Shown: one piece after another, positions 1-6,221 of the stretch | Position numbering within the stretch: position 1 is the stretch's first letter | Layout of the letters: the number at the start of each line of letters is the position of its first letter | Assembly (NCBI GenBank): GCA_963756545.1 | Contig: CAVWNY010000001.1 | Location: 558,001-622,000 of the forward strand | Source of the DNA: DATFDN01 sp963756545 | Lineage (GTDB): Bacteria; Pseudomonadota; Alphaproteobacteria; Acetobacterales; Acetobacteraceae | Length of the DNA stretch: 64,000 nucleotides | Reading direction: 5' to 3' | Notes under the pieces: generated by a model | The model's input: only the letters and a program-made list of their open reading frames with translations | Database searches by the model: none | What the model was told of the DNA's origin: nothing | Program-made: the position numbers and the translations under genes

Positions 1-138
1 GGTCAGTGCGACCCGCGCCCCCGAAAGCGTCTCGATCCGTCCGGCGAGTTCCAGTTCAAGCAGCACCGCCATCACGGCGGCCGGGGAGAACTGGCAGCGG
101 CGCACGAGATCGTCAACCGGCGTGGGCGAGGCGTCGAG
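1..138 (-). other. dprA: In-frame C-terminal winged-helix part of dprA, downstream of an amber stop; runs off the window edge
   Basis: Reading the minus strand past the TAG at 139-141 in the same frame gives about 46 further codons with the character of the DprA C-terminal winged-helix domain: an SPTPVDDLVRR start, then SPAAVMAVLLELELAGRIE. This is the classic helix-turn-wing pattern with 'LELELAGR'. No new start codon with a ribosome binding site precedes it, so it is probably not an independent gene. The frame is open to base 1, so the natural end lies outside the window. The similarity is seen in the sequence. Whether the segment is ever translated is unknown. Confidence 0.75.
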
Positions 139-1149
139 CTATTCAACTACTTGCGAGCGAGCCGCCGCAAGCTCCTTGAGCGGCTCCGGCGGATCCTCCC
201 AGCAGGGCGGCGGCTCGGCCAGCCCGACCTCCTCCGGCGCACCCCGCGCGAACAGCGGCGCGCGCGCGAGACCGGCTCGCAGCGGATGGTCCGGCAGGTT
301 GTCGAGCACGTCGGACGCGGACTCCGTCAGATGCGCGCCTTGGCGGATCAGGTCGTTGGAGCCCCGCGCACGCGGGTCGAGCGGGGAGCCGGGGACGGCG
401 AACAGCTCGCGCCCCGCCTCCTGCGCCAGCCGTGCAGTGATCAGGCTGCCCGAGCGCGGCGCGGCCTCGATCACCACCACTCCCAGCGAAAGCCCGGCGA
501 TCAGACGGTTGCGCCGCGGGAAATGGCGGGCCTGCGGCACGGTGCCGAGCGGGGCCTCGGTGAGCACCGCGCCCCCCTCCGCGACCCGGCGCTGCAAGTC
601 GGCGTGCTCGGCCGGATAGGGCTGGTCGAGGCCGCCGGCTACGGCGGCCACGGTGCGACCGGTGCGCAGTGCGCCCGCGTGCGCGGCCGCGTCGATGCCG
701 CGAGCAAGCCCCGAGACGATCACCAGCCCGGCGCCGGCCAGCTCCTCGGCCAGATTTGCGGCCATCCGCTGGCCGTTGGCCGAGGCGTTGCGCCCGCCCA
801 CCAGTGCGACGGCACGATCCGATAGCGCGGCGACATCGCCCAGAATCGCGATGAGTGGCGGCGCATCGTCCAGCAACGCGAGTAGCGACGGATACCCCGG
901 TTCGCCGAGCACGAGCAGCCGGCCGCCGATGGCCCGCACTCCGTCGATCTCGCGCGTCGCCTCGCCCACGCTCGGGATGCGCGGCGCCGCGCTCCGTCCG
1001 CCCGTCCGGGCGAGTTCCGGCAGCGCCTCCAATGCCCGCGCGGGCGTGCGATAGCGGGCGAGCAGCCGTCGCCACGCGACGGGGCCGACTCCCTCGGCGC
1101 GCGCGAGGCGCAGGTGGTCGATCGGGTCCGGGGCGGCATCGGCGCGCAT
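139..1149 (-). CDS. dprA: DNA-processing protein DprA (truncated by an in-frame TAG before its winged helix)
   Basis: DprA loads RecA on incoming single-stranded DNA during natural transformation. The 336-residue frame has an N-terminal helix-hairpin-like segment (about residues 10-60), then the Rossmann-like DprA/Smf core: VALVGGRNAS, the SGLARGIDAAAH loop, GGLDQPYP, the HFPRRNRLIAGLS signature, SGSLITA and FAVPGS, all in family order. Translation ends at VVE-stop, where the usual C-terminal winged-helix domain should begin; that domain continues in frame after the stop. The catalytic-like core is complete. Some bacteria naturally have DprA without a winged helix, so a functional short form is possible. 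A nonsense mutation or sequencing error is the other explanation. plsY lies immediately upstream, co-directional, with a 33-bp gap. Confidence 0.9.
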   Translation of the reverse strand: MRADAAPDPIDHLRLARAEGVGPVAWRRLLARYRTPARALEALPELARTGGRSAAPRIPSVGEATREIDGVRAIGGRLLVLGEPGYPSLLALLDDAPPLIAILGDVAALSDRAVALVGGRNASANGQRMAANLAEELAGAGLVIVSGLARGIDAAAHAGALRTGRTVAAVAGGLDQPYPAEHADLQRRVAEGGAVLTEAPLGTVPQARHFPRRNRLIAGLSLGVVVIEAAPRSGSLITARLAQEAGRELFAVPGSPLDPRARGSNDLIRQGAHLTESASDVLDNLPDHPLRAGLARAPLFARGAPEEVGLAEPPPCWEDPPEPLKELAAARSQVVE

Positions 1150-1182
1150 GGCGGCTCCTTCCGCTCACGCCCTCTGCCGCAT

Positions 1183-1767
1183 TCAGCCTGGATGGCCGAT
1201 CCTGGGCTCCTGGCCGGCGAGAAGGCGGCGGATGTTGGCGTGGTGTCGAACGAACACAAGCACGCCGATGCCCAACGAGAGCTTAACGACCCCGCCGTCG
1301 GCCAGCGCCCACGCGAACAAGGGGGCGAGGGCGAACGCCGCCAGCGTCGCGAGCGAGGAGAAGCGGGCAAGTTTGGCAATGATCAGCCAGGTGACGCACC
1401 ACAGCACACCGACCGGCCATGCGATGGCCAGTAGCACGCCGAGCCCCGTGGCCCCCCCCTTGCCCCCCCGGAAGCCGAGCCAGATCGGAAAAAGGTGACC
1501 CAGCACCGCGCCGCCGCCCGCCCACAGCGCCGCCGCGTGGCCGCCGAGCCAGCCGGCCAGGAGCACCGCAGCCGCGCCCTTCGCGCCATCGAGCAGCAAG
1601 GTCGCGGCGGCCAATCCCTTGCGTCCCGTCCGCAGCACGTTGGTCGCGCCGATATTGCCCGACCCGATGGCGCGGATGTCGCCCAGCCCGGCCAGCCGGG
1701 TGAGCAGCAATCCGAACGGGATGGAGCCGAGCACGTAGCCGAGGAGAAGGTAGGGTGCGCCGGTCAT
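1183..1767 (-). CDS. plsY: Glycerol-3-phosphate acyltransferase PlsY (acyl-phosphate dependent)
   Basis: PlsY transfers the acyl group from acyl-phosphate to the sn-1 position of glycerol-3-phosphate, the first committed step of phospholipid synthesis in the inner membrane. The 194-residue protein has the family hallmarks: an N-terminal helix with GYVLGSIPFG, the IGSGNIGATNVLR loop, the GFRGGKGGATGLG loop and a late FVRHHANIRRLL segment, with about five hydrophobic helices between them. Length is normal for the family. The plsY-dprA order, with dprA downstream on the same strand, is common in alphaproteobacteria and suggests one transcript. The start ATG lies 8 bp after the stop of a glycosyltransferase gene remnant. 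Confidence 0.95.
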   Translation of the reverse strand: MTGAPYLLLGYVLGSIPFGLLLTRLAGLGDIRAIGSGNIGATNVLRTGRKGLAAATLLLDGAKGAAAVLLAGWLGGHAAALWAGGGAVLGHLFPIWLGFRGGKGGATGLGVLLAIAWPVGVLWCVTWLIIAKLARFSSLATLAAFALAPLFAWALADGGVVKLSLGIGVLVFVRHHANIRRLLAGQEPRIGHPG

Positions 1768-1774
1768 GGAACGC

Positions 1775-1943
1775 TCACCCCACCGCGCCGTCGTCCGTCA
1801 CCACCGCGGGCCAGCGCAGCCGCATCCGCCGCACCTCCTCGCGTTCCACGGCGGCGCGCTCGCCCGAGGAATGGTGGCCGAGCGAGAGGGATTCGTAGTG
1901 CATCAACTCCGCCTCCGCGCAGAAGACGATCCGGTGCCGGAGA
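1775..1943 (-). pseudogene. Remnant of a family 2 glycosyltransferase gene (3' segment only)
   Basis: The minus strand here encodes RHRIVFCAEAELMHYESLSLG and on through ERAAVEREEVRRMRLRW, ending VVTDDGAVG-stop. This is nearly identical to the C-terminal part of the full-length glycosyltransferase at 6222-8276, which reads GHRIVFCAEAELMHYESLSLG and MRLRWPLVVADD. At DNA level 1794-1943 matches 6331-6480 with only a handful of mismatches by eye. The fragment has no start codon in frame and none of the upstream catalytic half. After 'DD' the sequence leaves the family pattern and stops 8 bp before plsY. It is best read as a truncated duplicate or recombination scar. Confidence 0.85.
1794..1943. 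repeat. Direct repeat copy A (about 150 bp), partner at 6331-6480
   Basis: This stretch matches 6331-6480 in the same orientation at a constant offset of 4537 bp. I count about six or seven differences by eye, clustered at the two ends. The two copies bracket the AEC / vdcC / vdcD / vdcB block. Confidence 0.85.
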
Positions 1944-1972
1944 CCATTTGACCGGTTCCATCGCGAGCCGGA

Positions 1973-2896
1973 TCATTGAAGGACGTATATCCAAACCAGC
2001 AGCGTCGCGGCGGAGAAGAGCGTCGTCGTCGAAACGGTGGCGGCCACGAGGTCGTGCTCGACGTCGTATTCGCCGGCGAGCACATAGGCCGTCTTTGCCG
2101 TTGGCACCCCGGCGCAGATTACCGCCGCAAGCGTCTGAAACGGGCCCAGCCCGCACGCACGGGCCACGACCCACACGACCGCAGGCACCGCGAAGAGCTT
2201 CACCAAGCTGAGCAGCAACGAGGCACGCCAGTCGTGCCGCAACGCCGATATTGAGAAGCCGAGCCCGATCGAGAACAGGGCGCAGCCTGTCAGCGTGTCT
2301 CCGAAGATGCGGGCGAGGTCGCCGAGCGGCGTCGGGACAGGAAGGCCCGACAGCGACCAGACGAGCCCAAGCACGGTTGAGACGATCAACGGGTTGACCA
2401 GGATGAGGCGCACCGATGCGCCGGCGCCGCGCCGGCTGTTTGCCATTTCGCGGTCCCGCTCGAGCAACCCGATGAGCGGCGGGAACATCAGCACCGCGAC
2501 CAGCACCGTCGCGACCGCTGCCGCGAGGACGCCGCGCGCGCCGTACAAGGCATTCAGCACGGGGAGCGCGACAAAGCCCGTATTCGTCATCGTAGCGCTC
2601 GCCCCGATAAGCGCGCTTGGTCCCGCGCCACGATTCCCCAGGATCCGTGCCGCGGCATAGACCGCGCCAAAGCAGAGCATAGAGCCGCCGCCAAACGCAG
2701 CAATAAATCCCCATTCCATGAGCGCGTCGAGCCTCTCCTCCGCGATGGTGAGGAAGACGAGCGCTGGCATCGCAACGTTATACGCGAACTGCACGAGTGG
2801 CCCGGCCAGCGAGCGCGGCAGATACCCACTTGCCCCTGCGATCCATCCGCTCAGGATAACGGCGAACACCGGTAATACGAGGAGGGCAATAGTCAT
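1973..2896 (-). CDS. AEC-family (auxin efflux carrier type) transporter
   Basis: The 307-residue, strongly hydrophobic protein has about ten membrane segments in two bundles separated by a charged linker (ERDREMANSRR, near residue 150). Helix-breaking motifs typical of the auxin efflux carrier family are visible, such as GASATMTNTGFVALPVL in the first half and ICAGVPTAKTAYVLAGEY in the second half. The ATG at 2896 gives a normal N-terminus (MTIALLVLPVF); a further upstream extension is arginine-rich and unlikely to be coding. Members export organic acids such as malate or malonate. The substrate here is unknown. The neighbouring aromatic-acid decarboxylase genes make an aromatic acid or phenol a reasonable guess, but only a guess. 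It is divergent from 3145-3645. Confidence 0.85.
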   Translation of the reverse strand: MTIALLVLPVFAVILSGWIAGASGYLPRSLAGPLVQFAYNVAMPALVFLTIAEERLDALMEWGFIAAFGGGSMLCFGAVYAAARILGNRGAGPSALIGASATMTNTGFVALPVLNALYGARGVLAAAVATVLVAVLMFPPLIGLLERDREMANSRRGAGASVRLILVNPLIVSTVLGLVWSLSGLPVPTPLGDLARIFGDTLTGCALFSIGLGFSISALRHDWRASLLLSLVKLFAVPAVVWVVARACGLGPFQTLAAVICAGVPTAKTAYVLAGEYDVEHDLVAATVSTTTLFSAATLLVWIYVLQ

Positions 2897-3144
2897 GCGA
2901 TCGTAGCCTCTACGAAATCCCCGCGTCCGGCACCTTCTGTCGACAGACCGCGAAATATGGCTGAGGGACGCGCTGAAGGTAAGTTGTAGGGTGCGCCAAG
3001 CCCATCCGCCAGCAGGCGTTCGGCCGCGTGCTTGACGTTTCGATCTCGGCAAGGCGACACTGCGCCGATGGACCGGGTGACGCGCTGGAGCCCTGCCATT
3101 GCGGTAAGCACGAAACGAGGTACTGGCGCGCATGGGGCCTGATC

Positions 3145-3645
3145 ATGAGCGAGGCTGAACACCAGTACACACCACCGGAAATCGCACTGGCGGCCGCCCT
3201 CCCGCCGGGCGTGTCCAGCTTCCTCGACGGCACGAACCTGCTCGCTAAGACGCAGGCACTGCGTCTTGCGACCGTCGACACCGCTGGGTGGCCACACGCC
3301 TCGCTGCTGAGCGCGGGAGACGCGCTGGCCCTGCCGCCGCAGGGCATTCGCTTCGCGGTGTTCGGGCAATCTGCCACGGCGGAGAACCTGCGGCGCGATG
3401 GGCGGCTGGCACTCACCCTGTCGTTCGACGGCGGGATGCACGAGTTGCGGATGCGCGCCCGCCCCATCTCCAATCCGAATAGCGGCCTGCCGCTCGCCTT
3501 CTTCGAAGCGGCGCTCGAGACGGCGCGCTTTCACAAGGCACCCTACGCCACCGTCACCAGCGGCGTCAGCTTTGCGTTGCATAAGCCCGATGCCGTCCTG
3601 CCGCGCTGGCAGTGTCAGATCAATGCCCTCCGCGCCGCCTCGTGA
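3145..3645 (+). CDS. Pyridoxamine 5'-phosphate oxidase-like FMN-binding split-barrel protein
   Basis: The 166-residue protein resembles the PNPOx-like split-barrel flavoproteins: a helix, then AKTQALRLATVDTAGWPHASLLSAGD, the typical first strands of the barrel in which low-molecular-weight flavin is bound, then a strand pair around RRDGRLALTLSFDGGMHELRMRARPI. The start at 3145 (MSEAEHQYTPPE) is chosen because the upstream frame has no sensible N-terminus. It ends 13 bp before vdcC and probably shares its transcript. Its specific role is not known. A flavin-reductase or flavin-handling function would fit UbiD-type decarboxylases, which need prenylated FMN, but that is inference from context. 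Confidence 0.7.
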   Translation: MSEAEHQYTPPEIALAAALPPGVSSFLDGTNLLAKTQALRLATVDTAGWPHASLLSAGDALALPPQGIRFAVFGQSATAENLRRDGRLALTLSFDGGMHELRMRARPISNPNSGLPLAFFEAALETARFHKAPYATVTSGVSFALHKPDAVLPRWQCQINALRAAS

Positions 3646-3658
3646 GCCGAGCAGGCCA

Positions 3659-5086
3659 ATGCCCGCTTACCCGGACCTTCGTGCCTTCCTTGCCGCCCTC
3701 GACCAGGAAGGCCAGCTTCTGAAAATCAACGACCCCGTCGATCTGGAGCCCGATGTTCCCGCCGCCGGCTGCGCGCTGACCCGCGTCGGCGAAGGCAGCC
3801 CCGCTCTGCAGTTCAACCAGATCAGGGGCTACACCAATGCCCGGCTCGTGGTGAACGTCCACGGCTCCTGGCCGAACCATGCCATGGCGCTGGGGCTGGC
3901 GAAGGACACGCCGCAACGGGAGCAGTTCTTCGAGTTCGTCCGCCGCTACCAGCAATATCCGGGCGAGATCGCGAAGGTCGCCTCCGCGCCGTGGCAGGAG
4001 GTCGTGGTCGACCGCGACATCAACCTGTTCGATCTCATGCCGCTGTTCCGCGCCAACCGGGGCGACGGCAGCTTCTTCATCGATAAGGCCTGCATTATCA
4101 GCCGCGACCCGGACGATTGGAACAACGACAACGTGGAGAATGTGGGCTGCTATCGGCTGCAGGTGAAAGGGCGCAACCGGCTTGGCATCCAGCCCGTGCC
4201 GCAGCATGACATCGCCGTGCAGCTCGCCCACGCCGAGGCGCGCGGCGAGGACCTGCCGGTCGCCATCACCGTCGGCAACGATCCCCTCATTCTGCTGATG
4301 GCGGCAACGCCGATGCTCTACAAACAGCTCGAATACAAGATGGCCGGGGCGATGCAGGGTGCGCCCTACAAGGTGGTGCAGCTCGCCAACGGCCTGCAGG
4401 TGCCGGTCGGCTCGGAATATATCCTGGAGGGCCGGATCCTTGCGCGGCAACGCGAGATAGAGGGGCCGTTCGGCGAATTCCCCGGCTACTATTCGGGCTG
4501 CCATCTCTACCCCATCATCGAGATCGACCGCGTCTCGCACCGCAAGGACCCGATCTTCGACGCGGTCTATGTCGGCCGCCCCTGGACCGAGCTCGACTAT
4601 CTCCAGGCGATGACGACGAGCGCGCCGGTCTACATGCAGCTCAAGGAGACGTTCCCGGAGGTGGTCGCGGTCAACGCGCTCTACACCCACGGCCTCGTGC
4701 TCATCGTCTCCACCAAGACGCGCTATGGCGGCTTCGCCAAGGCGGTCGGCTTGCGCGTGCTCTCGACCACGCACGGGCTCGGCTACGCCAAGGTCGTCAT
4801 CGTCGTGGATGCCGACGTCGATCCGTTCGACCTCGCACAGGTCATGTGGGCGATCTCGGTGAAGGTGAATCCGTCCGGCGACGCCGTCATTATCCCGAAC
4901 TTGTCCGAGAACCTGCTCGACCCCGCCTGCGAGCCGAGCGGCATGTCGTCGAAGATGATTATCGACGCAACGACCCCGATCGCCCCCGATCGGCGCGGCG
5001 ACTACGGCGAGGAGTTGGACACGCCCGCGGCGACCGCCGCTTGGCAGCAGAGGATAGCCAAGATGATGAAGGACAAACGCACATGA
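3659..5086 (+). CDS. vdcC: UbiD-family non-oxidative hydroxyarylic acid decarboxylase, large subunit (VdcC/BsdC type)
   Basis: UbiD enzymes use prenylated FMN to decarboxylate aromatic or unsaturated acids reversibly. The 475 residues match the usual length of the VdcC/BsdC/EcdC group (vanillate or 4-hydroxybenzoate decarboxylases). Visible family features are LRAFLAALDQEGQLLKI at the N-terminus, the FIDKACIISRDPDDWNNDNVEN region that binds cofactor, VAITVGNDPL, GPFGEFPGYYSG carrying the catalytic acidic residues, KDPIFDAVYVGRPWTELDYL, and the C-terminal DAT-PIAPDRR motif. The stop overlaps the vdcD start (ATGA). The prenyltransferase partner is encoded convergently at 5440-6021. The large-small-prenyltransferase trio supports the VdcBCD-type assignment over ubiquinone-pathway UbiD. 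The exact substrate cannot be told from sequence. Confidence 0.9.
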   Translation: MPAYPDLRAFLAALDQEGQLLKINDPVDLEPDVPAAGCALTRVGEGSPALQFNQIRGYTNARLVVNVHGSWPNHAMALGLAKDTPQREQFFEFVRRYQQYPGEIAKVASAPWQEVVVDRDINLFDLMPLFRANRGDGSFFIDKACIISRDPDDWNNDNVENVGCYRLQVKGRNRLGIQPVPQHDIAVQLAHAEARGEDLPVAITVGNDPLILLMAATPMLYKQLEYKMAGAMQGAPYKVVQLANGLQVPVGSEYILEGRILARQREIEGPFGEFPGYYSGCHLYPIIEIDRVSHRKDPIFDAVYVGRPWTELDYLQAMTTSAPVYMQLKETFPEVVAVNALYTHGLVLIVSTKTRYGGFAKAVGLRVLSTTHGLGYAKVVIVVDADVDPFDLAQVMWAISVKVNPSGDAVIIPNLSENLLDPACEPSGMSSKMIIDATTPIAPDRRGDYGEELDTPAATAAWQQRIAKMMKDKRT

Positions 5087-5334
5087 GCGACGGTACCCCC
5101 GCCGCTTGCCCGCGCTGCCGCGCGAAGGCCGTGACGGTGATGAGCGCCTCGCCCGTGCCGGGCGTCTGGACGATCTTCGGATGCCAGACGTGCCTCTATG
5201 TCTGGCGGTCGACGGAGCCGGAGGAAAACCGCAACCCCGACCTCTATCCGGCCGCCTTCCACTTGGATCCAAGGACCCTGCACGCCCTCCCCGTTTCTCC
5301 GCCAATTCCGCCGTTGCGGGAAAAGGCAAGCTGA
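5083..5334 (+). CDS. vdcD: VdcD/BsdD-type small subunit of non-oxidative hydroxyarylic acid decarboxylase
   Basis: The 83-residue protein overlaps the end of vdcC by 4 bp (ATGA), indicating translational coupling. It carries two CxxC pairs (CPRC near residue 9 and CQTC near residue 34) and the segment VPGVWTIFGCQTCLYVWRSTEPE, characteristic of the small D subunits of vanillate / 4-hydroxybenzoate decarboxylases. The cysteine pairs suggest a structural metal site; this is inferred. It ends in LREKAS with about 100 bp of non-coding sequence before the convergent vdcB gene. Confidence 0.85.
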   Translation: MSDGTPAACPRCRAKAVTVMSASPVPGVWTIFGCQTCLYVWRSTEPEENRNPDLYPAAFHLDPRTLHALPVSPPIPPLREKAS

Positions 5335-5439
5335 CGTCGCGCAACCTGCTGTTCAACCGGGGAGACGCACGGTCAGGTCCGGCATCAGTCCGGGCCGCCG
5401 CACATCCAACCTCAGGCGTAGGCCGACGGCAGCCGCCGG

Positions 5440-6021
5440 CTAACATCCTCGCTTCTGCTGCCCGGTCCACCGTTCGACCAGGCCAGCTTCCAGACCGAAC
5501 AGATCCAGCACCCGCCCCACCGTATGGTCCACGATGTCCGCCACGCTCGTCGGGTGCGTGTAGAACGCTGGCACGGGCGGGAATATGACCGCGCCATTTT
5601 CCGTCGCGGCCAGCATGCTGCGGATGTGGCCCGCATGGAGCGGCGTCTCGCGGAACACCAGCACAAGCCGGCGCCGCTCCTTGAGACAGACATCCGCGGC
5701 TCGTGTGAGGAGGCCATCCGTCGTGGAATGGGCTATTTCAGCCAGGCTGTGCACCGAGCACGGCGCGACTACCATCCCGATGGTGGTGAAGCTTCCCGAT
5801 GCGATGGCAGCTCCGATATCGGCGTCGGGATATATGTGATCCGCCATGCTTCGGAGCTCGTGCATGGTCATGTCTGTTTCGTAACTTAAAGTCCGTTCGC
5901 CAGCCTTCGTGACGACCAGATGGGTCTCGATCTCCAGTCCGCGCGCCACCTGCAACAATCTGATGCCATACGCGACGCCAGTCGCGCCGCTGATCCCTAT
6001 GATAAGTCTTTGGCGCTGCAT
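5440..6021 (-). CDS. UbiX-family flavin prenyltransferase (VdcB/BsdB type)
   Basis: UbiX enzymes attach a dimethylallyl unit to reduced FMN to make the prenylated FMN used by UbiD decarboxylases. The 193-residue protein begins RLIIGISGATGVAYGIRLL, the flavodoxin-like FMN-binding loop, followed by THLVVTKAGERTL, GSFTTIGMVVAPCSVHSLAEIA and RRRLVLVFRETPLHAGHIRSM, all diagnostic. The start at 6021 is chosen because it places the GISGATG motif at residue 8, as usual. It is convergent with vdcC-vdcD rather than in the typical B-C-D order. About 200 bp without a recognisable gene separate it from the glycosyltransferase gene upstream. Confidence 0.92.
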   Translation of the reverse strand: MQRQRLIIGISGATGVAYGIRLLQVARGLEIETHLVVTKAGERTLSYETDMTMHELRSMADHIYPDADIGAAIASGSFTTIGMVVAPCSVHSLAEIAHSTTDGLLTRAADVCLKERRRLVLVFRETPLHAGHIRSMLAATENGAVIFPPVPAFYTHPTSVADIVDHTVGRVLDLFGLEAGLVERWTGQQKRGC

Positions 6022-6221
6022 GACTGACGAGCTGCCTTGACGACGGGTGGACAGGGCCTCCGATGCGGACACGATGGGGGAACTATATTTGGTTCGCAAG
6101 TTGCCGGCAGCTTTTCTCGACCGGAACCTGCCGTTCCGCTCCCGGCCAAGTTCAGCTGTCGAGCAAGCCTCAACGAATGTCCGCTCTGGCCGGCAGCCGA
6201 AATTCGACCCGACCCAATACC

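Noticed and set aside
2897..3144. Possible gene in the gap between the AEC transporter and the split-barrel gene
   Set aside because: Open frames here are N-terminal extensions of the two genes in arginine-rich sequence; nothing independent is supported.
3620..5470. 616-codon open frame on the minus strand antisense to vdcC
   Set aside because: It is a GC-rich mirror frame of a clear UbiD gene, Arg/His/Asp-rich and without family motifs.
6022..6221. N-terminal extension of the UbiX-like protein or a small gene
   Set aside because: The extension would push the flavin-binding loop to residue 83, far from its usual place, and has no motif.
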